In this document: positions 51,061-60,689 of the stretch, one piece after another
Layout: every line of letters starts with the position of its first letter
How positions within the stretch are numbered: the first letter of the stretch is position 1
NCBI RefSeq assembly: GCF_021513195.1
Contig: NZ_CP090974.1
Coordinates: forward strand, 818,001-882,000
Source of the DNA: Shewanella sp. OMA3-2
GTDB taxonomy: Bacteria; Pseudomonadota; Gammaproteobacteria; Enterobacterales; Shewanellaceae
Reading direction: 5' to 3'
Length of the DNA: 64,000 nt
Program-made: the position numbers and the translations under genes
Notes under the pieces: generated by a model
What the model was told of the DNA's origin: nothing
Database searches by the model: none
What the model saw: the letters and a program-made list of their open reading frames with translations, nothing else

Positions 51061-51447
51061 TTAGCCCAATTTTCGTTGGTGACGATTGCTAACACCTTCT
51101 GGTGGTTTACCCGGTGCAGGCTTACGTTCAGCGAGTAAATGTTTTATTGCCATTATTGGGTGTGGCAACATCATTCTGGGGCCTGCAAACATCATTATTT
51201 CACGTGCTTTTTGTTTCATATGAGGCTTGTAGCAATGCACCGGACATTTATTGCAAGTGGGCTTATCTTGACCATATGGGCAGCGGTCAAGGCGGGTTTC
51301 GGCATACGCTAAAAAGTCACTACAAGATTGGCAAACTCCGCAGTCAGGTTTCATTGGATGATGTGCTTTACAGTAAATATCGACCATCGCTGTCATGGTG
51401 CGAAACTCATACAGTAACTTAGCAGAAAGTAACTCAGAAACGGCCAT
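51061..51447 (-). CDS. YgbA-like cysteine-rich protein (nitrous-oxide-stimulated-promoter family)
   Basis: The 128-residue cytoplasmic protein carries the family pattern: an HHPMKPDCGVCQSCSDFL region (about 29-46), then LDRCPYGQDKPTCNKCPVHC (about 53-72), then FAGPRMMLPHPIMAIKHLL. Cysteines are spaced CxxC, CxxxxxxxCxxCxxxC, fit for a metal or Fe-S cluster. E. coli YgbA is under NsrR control and helps growth under nitric oxide. No NsrR operator was confidently seen upstream. AAGG precedes the ATG. Confidence 0.85.
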   Translation of the reverse strand: MAVSELLSAKLLYEFRTMTAMVDIYCKAHHPMKPDCGVCQSCSDFLAYAETRLDRCPYGQDKPTCNKCPVHCYKPHMKQKAREIMMFAGPRMMLPHPIMAIKHLLAERKPAPGKPPEGVSNRHQRKLG

Positions 51448-51769
51448 TGCTATACCTTAGTGTTTTACTCAACTAATGACAGTGTAGGGCGCTCAATAAA
51501 GTGACACAAGTCTATCAGTACAGGTCGTGACGGATGACAAATAAATGAAAAAATTGCTCAGTTAATCACAAAAAATGCGTTGTTAAGCACAAACTCAACG
51601 CTTTGTTACAGTTAAATAACTTATATACTTGATTTGTAGGTAGTGATTAGATTATTAATAGCATTGTGTGCTCAAAAAAACAGCGTTGTTTTTCGATAGG
51701 CATTAGCCATATTGTAGCGAGCACAACAAATCACACGCGGTTAAACGCGTTTAAACAGGGTGATATAGA
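51448..51769. other. Divergent intergenic region
   Basis: No gene found. Two weak hairpins are visible: GCGTTG / CAACGC (51577-51601) and AAAAACA / TGTTTTT (51676-51693). A GTTAAACGCGTTTAAAC block lies just before the next gene. Promoters of the YgbA-like gene and of the Glu-Pro-repeat protein should be here. Confidence 0.35.
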
Positions 51770-52474
<705 letters not shown>

Positions 52475-52720
52475 CTGTAATTACAGCCGCAATAAAATGT
52501 TGCGGTTTAATGTTACGGTTTTAATGCTGCTGTTAGTTAGCTTGGTCTTTTGTGGCCCGCCGGCGAAAGGTAAACAGACTCTGACAATTTCGAGTATCAT
52601 GTTACTCACTGAAGTAAACAGCGGACATCAGTCCGCTTTTTTTATGCATTGTAATTGTCATTGTGGATTCGGTCATTGTACTGATGAATCGCTGCCATAA
52701 GGTGACTCTAGGGATTTTAT
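52475..52720. other. Short intergenic region with terminator
   Basis: Apart from the terminator at 52620-52643, nothing convincing. A 67-codon open frame crosses the terminator and is considered chance. AGGGA lies 8 bases before the next gene's ATG. Confidence 0.5.
52620..52643 (+). terminator. Terminator after the EP-repeat gene
   Basis: AGCGGAC / GTCCGCT stem with an ATCA loop followed by seven T's. Confidence 0.9.
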
Positions 52721-53056
52721 ATGACCGCCAATCTACTGAATAAATTCATCATGTTAACGCTTATGCTTAGCCTGTTTTTACTGAGTGCTTGTATCCGAAC
52801 CCCTGAGTGGACGTTATTTTATTTTGCTGATGCAGCCGACAAAACCGATTTCACCATAAAGCATGATGTCATTAAAGGTTATTACGACACACTTGAACAG
52901 TGCCAAGCAAAAGGTTCAGGTCTACTGCGGATTCAAGGGATAGAGATGACAGAAAATGTTGATTTTATTTGCAGCCAACAGTGTCAAACGTTAGATGATA
53001 ATCAGCTAGATTGTCAGCAATCTGTTAGCAATAAAGACTTTTTGAAGCAATTGTAA
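52721..53056 (+). CDS. Small predicted lipoprotein
   Basis: The 111-residue precursor has a hydrophobic signal ending in the lipobox LLSAC (Cys24). The mature part (about 88 residues) has four further cysteines, including SQQC, in a pattern that could form two disulfides. No family is recognised. It lies 45 bases upstream of selO on the same strand and may be cotranscribed with it. Confidence 0.65.
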   Translation: MTANLLNKFIMLTLMLSLFLLSACIRTPEWTLFYFADAADKTDFTIKHDVIKGYYDTLEQCQAKGSGLLRIQGIEMTENVDFICSQQCQTLDDNQLDCQQSVSNKDFLKQL

Positions 53057-53101
53057 TAATAGAAATGGCTGTTTAAAAGAAATTGTAATAAGGATTTCAT
53101 C

Positions 53102-54580
53102 ATGCGCTTTAAGCAGGACTTTTTTGAACAATTAGCAGGCTTTTATAGCCAAGTTTATCCGCAAGCTATCTCTAACCCTCATTGGTTAGGGTGGAGTGAT
53201 GAAGCCGCGGCATTAATTGGCTTAGATAAACCCAATGATCAATTATTGATGCAGCTTTCGGCTAATCATGCTGCAGAAGGCGCCACTTATTATGCGCAAG
53301 TGTATAGTGGCCATCAATTTGGAGGTTACACCTCGCAACTCGGTGACGGTCGGTCAATTATTTTAGGTGAGGCTATTGGTCCTGATTATGCCTGGGACGT
53401 GGCATTAAAAGGCGGCGGACCAACACCGTATTCACGCATGGGTGATGGGCGTGCGGTAATGCGCTCAGCGGTGCGAGAGTTTCTTGTGTCAGAATCTTTA
53501 GCGGCATTGAATGTGCCGACATCACGTGCTTTAGCTGTTATTGGCTCAGACTTGCCTGTATGGCGCGAAGGTCAAGAAACCGCTGCCATCACTGTGCGAC
53601 TGGCTAAAACCCATATTCGTTTTGGTCATTTTGAATATTTCAGTTATACCAGGAAAGGCGATAACAGCAAGCTGACACAGTTGGTGGACTTTACCATTAA
53701 ACAGCATTTTCCTCATTTATCGACCGATAATGCTGGTTATGTACAGTGGTTTACTGAGGTGGTAGCCGCTACCGCTAAAATGGTTGCCCATTGGCAAAGT
53801 GTTGGTTTTGCTCATGGGGTGCTAAACACTGACAATATGTCGATTTTAGGTGACAGTTTTGATTTTGGGCCTTTTTCATTTTTAGACACTTTCAAAGAAG
53901 ATTTTGTCTGTAATCATTCTGACCATGAAGGTCGCTATGCATTTGGTCAACAACCTGGTGTGTGTTTTTGGAATTTACAACGACTTGCCCAGGCGTTAAC
54001 ACCGCTTATTGCCTCAGATGATTTAGTGCAGGCATTGAATCAATATCAACCCCATTTAGTCGACCATTATTTATTACTGATGAGCAATAAATTAGGCTTA
54101 CCCGTGTTTGAGTTAGCTTCGGATCAGTCACATGACACCGCGAAAACTCAGCAGCAACAAGATTTAAAGTTAGTGGATCAGTTCACCGCTTTACTTGAAG
54201 CAAATCAATTAGATTACACCAACAGTTTACGTCGCTTTGGTGAGTTAGACTTAACTAGTCAACATATAAGTTTACGTGATGATATGGTTGATTTAGCAAA
54301 GTTTGATCAATGGTTTGAAGCTTACCAGCAGCGTGTTGGTAAAGTGGATGATATGGTCAATTGGCAGCAAGCTAGAAACGCCGCCAATCCAAAGTATATT
54401 TTGCGTAACTACCTAGCCCAAGAAGCCATTATTGCCATTGAAGAAAATGGCGATAACAGTAAGCTAGTGCAATTACATCAGTTATTGCGTCAGCCCTTTG
54501 CGGAGCAACCAGAAATGGCAAGCTTTGCTAAGCGTCCCCCTGACTGGGGACAGGGTTTAATTATGTCGTGTAGTAGTTAA
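53102..54580 (+). CDS. selO: SelO (YdiU) protein adenylyltransferase (AMPylase)
   Basis: A 492-residue pseudokinase-fold enzyme that transfers AMP to Ser, Thr or Tyr of proteins involved in redox homeostasis. The family signature [19 protein letters not shown] (about 66-84), [20 protein letters not shown] (about 103-122) and [13 protein letters not shown] (about 240) are intact. The C terminus MSCSS matches bacterial SelO proteins that use Cys where eukaryotes have selenocysteine. AAGGA is present before the ATG. Confidence 0.95.
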   Translation: MRFKQDFFEQLAGFYSQVYPQAISNPHWLGWSDEAAALIGLDKPNDQLLMQLSANHAAEGATYYAQVYSGHQFGGYTSQLGDGRSIILGEAIGPDYAWDVALKGGGPTPYSRMGDGRAVMRSAVREFLVSESLAALNVPTSRALAVIGSDLPVWREGQETAAITVRLAKTHIRFGHFEYFSYTRKGDNSKLTQLVDFTIKQHFPHLSTDNAGYVQWFTEVVAATAKMVAHWQSVGFAHGVLNTDNMSILGDSFDFGPFSFLDTFKEDFVCNHSDHEGRYAFGQQPGVCFWNLQRLAQALTPLIASDDLVQALNQYQPHLVDHYLLLMSNKLGLPVFELASDQSHDTAKTQQQQDLKLVDQFTALLEANQLDYTNSLRRFGELDLTSQHISLRDDMVDLAKFDQWFEAYQQRVGKVDDMVNWQQARNAANPKYILRNYLAQEAIIAIEENGDNSKLVQLHQLLRQPFAEQPEMASFAKRPPDWGQGLIMSCSS

Positions 54581-54592
54581 TTGAGACCTGAA

Positions 54593-54892
54593 ATGAACAT
54601 AGAATCAGCCACGTTAGACCGCGAAAATTTAACTTTATTGATCAGTGCCAGTGTCGACTTTGAGCAATTCGGCGACTTTGCCGAGCGATTGGCTGCCGCA
54701 TTAGATTGTCAGGTACGCGAGCGTCAATGGGGCGCGGATCGACATCAATGGTTGCTTGATTTTGAAGGCTGCCAGCTTTGCTTACATTACGAATTTTACG
54801 GCGACATTTGCTGGCTAAGCATTGAGCGTCAAGATGAGTTTGACGTGCTAGTGTATTTGCACAGCTTGTTGAAACCCTATATCCAGTCTTAA
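54593..54892 (+). CDS. Small cytoplasmic protein, DUF3630-like
   Basis: A 99-residue acidic protein with several tryptophans and cysteines (RQWGADRHQWLLDFEGCQL and HYEFYGDICWLSIE). The layout resembles the DUF3630 family known from Shewanella and relatives; function is unknown. The start is set at the ATG at 54593 rather than the in-frame TTG four codons earlier. It follows selO by 12 bases. Confidence 0.6.
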   Translation: MNIESATLDRENLTLLISASVDFEQFGDFAERLAAALDCQVRERQWGADRHQWLLDFEGCQLCLHYEFYGDICWLSIERQDEFDVLVYLHSLLKPYIQS

Positions 54893-54990
54893 CGACAAGA
54901 GAGCATGTTTTTGTTGATCAACTTTTATCTCGACTCGACAAATCAGCAACCTCACTCAGCGTGATCGAAAACCAACTATAAGTGAATGAT

Positions 54991-55979
54991 ATGAGCGAAC
55001 AAGCTACAGAATTTCATTACCAAGCGTTAACACCAGATTTAATTCTTGATGCCATAGAAAGCATTGGTATTTATCCTGAAACAGGCTTACTTGCATTAAA
55101 CAGCTATGAAAATCGGGTCTACCAGTTCCGTTGTGATGACGCCAAGCGCTATGTGGTGAAGTTTTATCGGCCTAATCGTTGGACCGATGAACAGATCCAA
55201 GAAGAGCATGACTACTCACTCGAACTGGCTGAAAACGAAGTGCCAGTGGCTGCGCCGCTGATTATAAATGGTCAGTCACTGCATCATTATAAAGGCTTTC
55301 GGATGGCGTTATTTGACTCCATTGGCGGACGATCATTTGAGGTTGATAACCTTGAACAGTTAGAGGCGGTAGGGCGTTTTATTGGCCGTATTCATCAATA
55401 TGCCACTAAGCAGCCATTTGTGCAGCGTGAAGTGTTAAATCCGCAAGTTTTAGGGGTTGAACCGTTAAATTATCTGCGTGAAAGTGGCATGGTAGCTCCT
55501 TCAATGGCTAACGCATTTTTTACTGTAGTAGAGCAGGTGCTCGCTAAAGCAACGGCAATTTGGCAGCGTCAGTCATTTAGTCATATGCGTTTACACGGTG
55601 ACTTACATCCAGGTAATATTTTATGGACACCCAATGGCCGGGTTTTGTGGATTTAGATGACGCAAAACAAGGTCCAGCAGTGCAAGATATTTGGATGATG
55701 TTAACCGGTGACCGTCAACAGCAAATATTGCAGCTTGATATTTTGCTGGAGGGATACCAAGAGTTTGCAGATTTTGACTCACGCCAGTTAAGCTTAATTG
55801 AGCCTTTGCGGGCGCTGAGAATGATCCATTACAATGCTTGGCTTGCTAAACGTTGGAAAGATCCGGCATTTCCAATGAACTTTCCATGGTTTGGGGATCT
55901 CAAATACTGGGAACAACAAACTTTAGCGTTTAAAGAGCAATTGGCTGCATTAGATGAAGCCCCATTGAGCTTATTTTAA
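54991..55979 (+). pseudogene. srkA: Stress response kinase SrkA (YihE), frameshifted
   Basis: SrkA is a Ser/Thr-type kinase that lowers death from oxidative and other stress. The N-terminal frame carries the kinase fold up to the catalytic loop HGDLHPGNILW (about residue 205-215) and then shifts; the second frame continues with FVDLDDAKQGPAVQDIWMML, which holds the metal-binding Asp (DLDD). The join NG-PGFVDLDD is restored by adding one C or G in GGCCGGG (55636-55642). The repaired protein would be about 329 residues, matching E. coli SrkA (328). Followed by dsbA as in E. coli. Either a recent mutation or a sequencing error. Confidence 0.9.
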
Positions 55980-56155
55980 ACATACTGGCAAAGTGAAGGT
56001 TAAATAAACTTCATTTTTACTGGTTGGTGTAAATTGTTACAAATACAATCGAGCTAAGATTATGGGTTTATTCAATGCTAAAGGTAAGATGCTTGCATTG
56101 ATTGATGGTTAACCCAATACATTACCCATACATGCGTTACGCAAAAGGAACTAAA

Positions 56156-56773
56156 ATGAAAAAAGCATTATTAATGGCTGCGGCATTACTGTTTACTCCA
56201 TTGGCTGCAACTGCAGCAGATTACCAAGAAGGTGTGCATTACACTGTGATTAATGAAGGTCCAGGTTCTGCTAAACCAGAAATTACTGAGTTTTTCTCAT
56301 TTTTCTGTGGCCATTGTTATAACTTCTCTCAAACGGTTATTCCAAAAATTAACAAGACGTTACCTGAAGGGGTTGCATTCAATCAGTCTCATGTTGAATT
56401 TATTGGCCGTGAAATGGGTGTAGAAATGTCGCGTGCTTTTGCTATAGCACACCAATTAAAAGTAGAAGACAAAGTAGAACCTGCTTTATTTGCTGCTATT
56501 CACGACAAGAAGCAAAGCTTCACCAGCTTAAATGATATTCGTTTATTATTTATTGCCAATGGTGTTGAAGGTAAAGATTTTGATGCCGCAGCTAATTCAT
56601 TTATGGTTAATGCGCAAATGTCTAAAATGAAACGCGATGCGACAAATGCCAAAATATCTGGCGTACCGTCATTAGTTGTTAACGGTAAATACCGTGTTGA
56701 GACGGGTTCAATCAAATCTTACGATGAGTTGTTAGATATCGCTTATTACTTAGCGCAAATGAATAAAAAATAG
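56156..56773 (+). CDS. dsbA: Periplasmic thiol:disulfide oxidase DsbA
   Basis: Introduces disulfide bonds into secreted proteins. The 205-residue precursor starts MKKALLMAAALL (signal cleaved after ATAA, residue 19), with AAGGA 8 bases before the ATG; in-frame ATGs upstream lack a site. The thioredoxin fold has the active site FFCGHCYNF (CGHC) and the cis-proline in SGVPSLVVNGKY. It follows srkA, a pairing also seen in E. coli, and ends at a strong terminator. Confidence 0.95.
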   Translation: MKKALLMAAALLFTPLAATAADYQEGVHYTVINEGPGSAKPEITEFFSFFCGHCYNFSQTVIPKINKTLPEGVAFNQSHVEFIGREMGVEMSRAFAIAHQLKVEDKVEPALFAAIHDKKQSFTSLNDIRLLFIANGVEGKDFDAAANSFMVNAQMSKMKRDATNAKISGVPSLVVNGKYRVETGSIKSYDELLDIAYYLAQMNKK

Positions 56774-56794
56774 TTATTCATTATCCTAAAATAG

Positions 56795-56819
56795 AAAAGG
56801 AGCTTAGGCTCCTTTTTTG
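56795..56819 (+). terminator. Terminator after dsbA
   Basis: AAAAGGAGC / GCTCCTTTT stem with a TTAG loop and six T's. Confidence 0.9.
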
Positions 56820-56876
56820 TTGGCTCAATAATTTGTCTGCATAATTGGGGGAAGTATAAAGCCTATATAAACAGGC

Positions 56877-56945
56877 AAAAAAAAACCGTACGCTTTAAAA
56901 GCTGTACGGTGCAGAGCTAAATAGCTCTATATACCCTGAGTAACG
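56877..56945 (-). ncRNA. Candidate small RNA of about 68 nt
   Basis: On the minus strand a near-consensus promoter is followed within 75 bases by a strong terminator with no open frame between. The predicted RNA begins near 56945 with GTTACTCAGGGTATATAGAG, forms a first hairpin AGAGCTA-TT-TAGCTCT, and ends in a terminator stem ACCGTACAGC...GCGTACGGT with nine U's (56877-56885). The long U tail is typical of Hfq-dependent sRNAs. It is orphan, lying between dsbA and ytfK, and converges with dsbA. It does not match Spot 42 or other sRNA I know in sequence. Confidence 0.65.
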
Positions 56946-56951
56946 TGGCAG

Positions 56952-56980
56952 ATAATATCAGCGCGTCAAAACATTGGCAA
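56952..56980 (-). promoter_or_regulatory. Promoter of the candidate small RNA
   Basis: Minus strand: -35 TTGCCA (56975-56980), 17-base spacer, -10 TATTAT (56952-56957). Confidence 0.65.
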
Positions 56981-57398
56981 GTGACATTTTTTTGTCGGTT
57001 GTTTTTTGTGATGTGAATACCGTTTCATCAAAAAAAGTTGTTAGGATGCAACTTTGCACATTTATGCTGGTCGAATAACATGCATGTCGGATCAATAAGT
57101 AATCGACAAGCATGTTAAGTCATCCATAGGATTATTGATTTTGGAAGATGTTTATTGAATACAGTAATAGAGAGTTGAAACATCAATAATGGCAGTATCA
57201 GATTAGAAAACTATTGATGGGATTCAGTCCGCTTTCACTTAATTTAAGCATCCCTTAAGGGTGCTTCATTTATACTGACGATGATTCAAAGTATTCACTT
57301 CAATAAGCAATGAATGATATGCAATGAGTCAGGATTAATCACTATTAAGTAACGGCTAAGAGTGATTAATAATACATAGAAAATAATAAGGAGGAGAT
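56981..57398. other. Intergenic region upstream of the YtfK-family gene
   Basis: About 418 bases without a gene. It contains a 12-bp inverted repeat with one mismatch, ACATGCATGTCG / CGACAAGCATGT (57078-57115), and a hairpin AAGCATCC / GGGTGCTT (57246-57266) upstream of TATACT. These may belong to the promoter or leader of the downstream gene, but no function can be claimed. Confidence 0.4.
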
Positions 57399-57605
57399 AT
57401 GAGAATGTTCCCTGTTTATGCCCCTAAACTTATCGTTAAACACGCAAGAATATTTTTTAATGGCGTGATTTGGGTCAAAGACCTAGGTCGTTTAGAATTT
57501 AGTTATGGAAGGTTTTTATTGCCAAAAAAAAGCCTGCCACAGGTGAGGCAGGCTATTTTAGAATTAAATGCGCTAATTGAATCACAACATGATCAACCCG
57601 CGTAG
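57399..57605 (+). CDS. YtfK-family protein (DUF1107)
   Basis: A 68-residue protein, the same length as E. coli YtfK, with the shared pattern M-[RK]-x-F-xx-Y-x-P, then VKHARIFFNG, VKDLGRLEFSYGRFLLPKK and a helical tail. YtfK in E. coli stimulates SpoT-dependent (p)ppGpp accumulation during phosphate and fatty-acid starvation; whether this one does is inference. A very strong site, AAGGAGGA, precedes the ATG by 3-6 bases, suggesting high translation. It converges with zapB. Confidence 0.8.
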   Translation: MRMFPVYAPKLIVKHARIFFNGVIWVKDLGRLEFSYGRFLLPKKSLPQVRQAILELNALIESQHDQPA

Positions 57606-57619
57606 AATTTAATATTTGA

Positions 57620-57820
57620 CTAAATTTCGCTATTCAATAAACCAACAAGACCGTTGACCTTATCACTCCATGAGTTTAGGTCTTGCTCTAATTGTTGGTT
57701 TTTTGCTGTTAGCGTGACATTCTTTTGCTTCTCTTCTTCAAGCTCCATTTTTAGTAGCTCAATGTTTTCAAGAGTTGCCTGGATTTTGGTTTCCAGTTGG
57801 GACAATAATTCAAGGCTCAT
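57620..57820 (-). CDS. zapB: Cell division protein ZapB
   Basis: A 66-residue protein that is almost entirely one coiled coil (heptads from residue 4 to 50). It begins [20 protein letters not shown] and ends [12 protein letters not shown], close in layout to E. coli ZapB (81 residues, opening MSLEVFEKLEAKVQ). ZapB stabilises the Z ring through ZapA. The shorter length suggests a missing C-terminal heptad or two. It converges with the YtfK-family gene. Confidence 0.8.
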   Translation of the reverse strand: MSLELLSQLETKIQATLENIELLKMELEEEKQKNVTLTAKNQQLEQDLNSWSDKVNGLVGLLNSEI

Positions 57821-58073
57821 GGGGAGTCCTAATGGTTTCTGGATGTAAACCTCATTCTAGCAGTGACAGCCCCCTGTGGAACAGTCTTAATCGCTAAGTG
57901 AGTAAAAAATAAACTAAATTTAATACTATTTTTACGTTTAAGCCTATCTTAGCCCAAACCTGCTCATGTCATTCGATAAATTCAACATCGCTAGGCCCAT
58001 TGTCGCTAGTAAAAAAGCCAATGTTCATGATACTTTTTGTGTTCAATTAAATCATGATGGCGACAACAGCAAG

Positions 58074-58424
58074 ATGATCAACCGAATCGATATCAATCAA
58101 CGTATGAGCAGTATTGTTATTCACAATAAAACCGTTTATTTATGTGGCCAGGTCGCAACTGATAAATTTGCTGATATCACCACCCAAACCCACACTATGT
58201 TAGCTGAGGTTGATGCGTTACTTATTCAAGCTGGTAGTCAACGTGATCATATTCTATCAGCCACAATCTACCTTAAAGATATGCAAGATTATGATGCCAT
58301 GAATCATGTTTGGGACAATTGGCTGCCTCAAGGGCATGCCCCAGCTAGAGCCTGCGTTCAGGCCGCTATAGCAGAGCCAGAATATCTAGTTGAAGTGTCA
58401 GTTATTGCTGCTGTGATAGCGTAA
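58074..58424 (+). CDS. RidA-family (YjgF/UK114) protein
   Basis: A 116-residue protein with family marks [20 protein letters not shown] and [10 protein letters not shown], the last containing the Arg that deaminates reactive enamines and imines. The start is set at ATG 58074 because this gives the usual family length and a start like other members ([13 protein letters not shown]). An in-frame ATG at 57966 would add 36 residues (no binding site seen). It lies just upstream of ilvE, whose pathway makes such imine intermediates. Confidence 0.83.
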   Translation: MINRIDINQRMSSIVIHNKTVYLCGQVATDKFADITTQTHTMLAEVDALLIQAGSQRDHILSATIYLKDMQDYDAMNHVWDNWLPQGHAPARACVQAAIAEPEYLVEVSVIAAVIA

Positions 58425-58583
58425 GCTCTGGGTTGTTTTTTAGCTGTAAAAAGCTTATTTGAAAAAAAATACTGATGCTTGTTACGTTGAATTGACGTAA
58501 TCTTCGCAACAAAAGAGACCGTAAACTTGACTTTATTTACCGCTCTCAATAGTCTTCAAGCTCAGTTTTTAAGGTGGTATGCA

Positions 58584-59675
58584 ATGGATATAAAATATAA
58601 TTTAAAACCCGCGTCAGAGCGCCGCACTGAGCAGTTTACTCCCGAAGGTAATGTGGGCTTTGGTAAGCTGCGTACCGACCATATGTTTTTGATGGATTAT
58701 CGTGACGGTCAATGGTGTGATCCTCGCATTGTACCTTACGGCCCTTTTGAAATGGCTCCAGGTGCAATGACCTTGCATTATGGCCAGTCTATTTTTGAAG
58801 GCGCGAAAGCCTTTATGCATCAAGATGGTGAAATTTACACTTTCCGTTTAAACAAGAATGCCGAGCGGATGAATCGCTCAGCAGACATAGTGTGTATTCC
58901 TAACATTGATGAGCAAACCCAGTTAAATGCAATTAATAGCTTAATTGATGTCGATAGAAAGTGGTTTCCGATGCAAGATGGCGCATGTTTATATATTCGC
59001 CCTTTTATTTTTGCCACAGAAGATCGCCTATCAGTTAGCCCGAGTCAGCAATACACCTTCTGCGTTATTTTAAGTCCATCTGGCGCTTATTATGCGTCAG
59101 GTGTGAATGAAGGCATTCGCTTACTCATTACCACTAAGTTCCACCGTGCGGTTTCAGGTGGTACAGGTGCGTCAAAAGCTTCTGGTAACTATGCTGCATC
59201 ATTACGAGCCGGTAAAGCAGCGGCAGAATATGGCGCTGCACAGGTGCTGTATTTAGATGCGACTAACAAGCAAATCGAAGAAGTGGGGGCAATGAACCAC
59301 TTCCATATTTTAAAAGATGGTACTGTGATTATTCCTCAGTTTACTGACACCATTTTAAAATCGATTACCTCGCAGTCTATTTTAGAACTTGGTGAGTTAC
59401 TGGGTTGTAAAGTACGCCAGGAAACCGTGATGTTAGATAAATTCATCGCTGATATTGAGTCAGGTGAAATTATTGAAGCCGGTGGTTTTGGTACTGCGGC
59501 AGTTGTGTCGCCAGTAACCTCATATATCTTTGAAGATCATCGCATTGTTACCGTTGGTGATGGCAAAGTTGGTCCGAATATTAAAAAGATTTATCAAGTC
59601 TTTACCGATATTCAAAAAGGTAACATCCAAGGCCCACAAGGCTGGGTTAAGCGTGTTGAACAGGTAGCACCTTAA
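58584..59675 (+). CDS. ilvE: Branched-chain amino-acid aminotransferase
   Basis: A PLP enzyme of the class IV (D-amino acid/branched-chain) fold, making Val, Leu and Ile. The 363-residue length is the group II type, longer than E. coli IlvE (309). Motifs include LHYGQSIFEGAKAF, YIRPFIFA, the PLP-lysine region SKASGNYAASLRAGKAA and EEVGAMNHFHI. The start is set at the ATG 58584 with AAGGTGG upstream; an in-frame TTG is 19 codons earlier. A terminator follows. Confidence 0.95.
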   Translation: MDIKYNLKPASERRTEQFTPEGNVGFGKLRTDHMFLMDYRDGQWCDPRIVPYGPFEMAPGAMTLHYGQSIFEGAKAFMHQDGEIYTFRLNKNAERMNRSADIVCIPNIDEQTQLNAINSLIDVDRKWFPMQDGACLYIRPFIFATEDRLSVSPSQQYTFCVILSPSGAYYASGVNEGIRLLITTKFHRAVSGGTGASKASGNYAASLRAGKAAAEYGAAQVLYLDATNKQIEEVGAMNHFHILKDGTVIIPQFTDTILKSITSQSILELGELLGCKVRQETVMLDKFIADIESGEIIEAGGFGTAAVVSPVTSYIFEDHRIVTVGDGKVGPNIKKIYQVFTDIQKGNIQGPQGWVKRVEQVAP

Positions 59676-59724
59676 GCTATTCTTGTTAATAGCTTAATGA
59701 AGCATACTCTTGTGTGACCCTATC

Positions 59725-59757
59725 AATCCGATATCAATCAATGATGTCGGATTTTTT
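59725..59757 (+). terminator. Terminator after ilvE
   Basis: AATCCGATATCA / TGATGTCGGATT pairs nearly perfectly around ATCAA, then six T's. Confidence 0.85.
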
Positions 59758-59901
59758 ATGCTTAAAATCTATCCCGACTCACGCTTTACCTGGGTAAAGT
59801 TCGGCATACTATTAATCTGAGTTGAGATTAGTAACATCAAACGATTTCTATAAAGTAAAACATAAACATAAACATAAACATGAATTAGCTGAAGGGTGAA
59901 T

Positions 59902-60624
59902 ATGATATTAATTACCGGAGCAAGCAGTGGTTTGGGTGCGGCATTAGCTAAATGTTATGCAGAAGAAACACAGCAAGTGGTTATCAGTGCCAGAAATGCT
60001 GCACGGTTAAACCTTGTTGCCGCTACACTTAATCAGAGAGTGCTAGGTCAGCAAGTTCAAGATCAGGGAGCGCAAGCAGTAAGGGCAATGAGTGCAGATT
60101 TAACCTCGGAAACCAGCGTGATTGCACTGTTTGATCAACTTCAGCAGGCCGAAACCGATTCATCCCCCTTAAACACGGTTATCCATTGTGCTGGCAGTGG
60201 CTACTTTGGCAATATTGACACCCAAGAAGCCGACTCGATAGCTAATTTGATTCAAAACAATGTCACCTCGGCTATTTTACTGGTACGTGAATTAGTGAAG
60301 CGCTACCGTAATCAAGCGGTTAATGTGGTGATAGTAATGTCTACGGCTGCGTTAGCCGCTAAGGCGGGGGAATCCACTTATTGCGCCGCTAAATGGGCCG
60401 TTCGCGGTTTTATCGAGTCAGTTAGATTAGAGCTAAAGGGCTATCCGATGAAAATTATTGCGGTATACCCAGGAGGAATGGATACCCAATTTTGGCCAAC
60501 GAGCGGTAAAGCGCTCGATACATCTACGTTTATGAGTGCAGATGAAGCAGCAATTATGCTCAAACAAGCCCTAATTGCCACTGAACATGGTTATATCGCC
60601 GATATCACCATCAATCGAGGTTAG
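59902..60624 (+). CDS. Short-chain dehydrogenase/reductase
   Basis: A 240-residue classical SDR with the NAD(P) motif TGASSGLG (residues 6-13), the NxxG-like HCAGSGYFG, catalytic Ser in VIVMSTAAL and the YxxxK pair in STYCAAKWAVRGF, then the PGGMDT loop. The substrate is unknown. The start is set at the ATG (59902) with AAGG seven bases before; a GTG two codons upstream is possible. Confidence 0.85.
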   Translation: MILITGASSGLGAALAKCYAEETQQVVISARNAARLNLVAATLNQRVLGQQVQDQGAQAVRAMSADLTSETSVIALFDQLQQAETDSSPLNTVIHCAGSGYFGNIDTQEADSIANLIQNNVTSAILLVRELVKRYRNQAVNVVIVMSTAALAAKAGESTYCAAKWAVRGFIESVRLELKGYPMKIIAVYPGGMDTQFWPTSGKALDTSTFMSADEAAIMLKQALIATEHGYIADITINRG

Positions 60625-60689
60625 TCGTCTGTTTAAGCCGTTAATCTGCTTGGCAGACGACTTATCGAGTTTTTAGGCTAATTTTGTCA

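Noticed and set aside
51102..51422. 106-codon open frame on the plus strand
   Set aside because: Exact antisense of the YgbA-like gene, which has a clear family and binding site.
52497..52700. 67-codon open frame with a hydrophobic start
   Set aside because: It runs straight across a strong terminator (52620-52643) with no binding site and no recognisable family; most likely chance.
53102..54580. Selenocysteine in SelO
   Set aside because: The C terminus ends SCSS with an ordinary Cys codon; no in-frame TGA or SECIS-like need.
56877..56945. Spot 42 RNA as identity of the sRNA candidate
   Set aside because: Proximity to dsbA suggested it, but the sequence and length (about 68 vs about 109 nt) do not match, and polA is absent here.
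59863..59882. Three ATAAAC repeats before the SDR gene
   Set aside because: Short, AT-rich and easily explained by slippage; no regulatory evidence.
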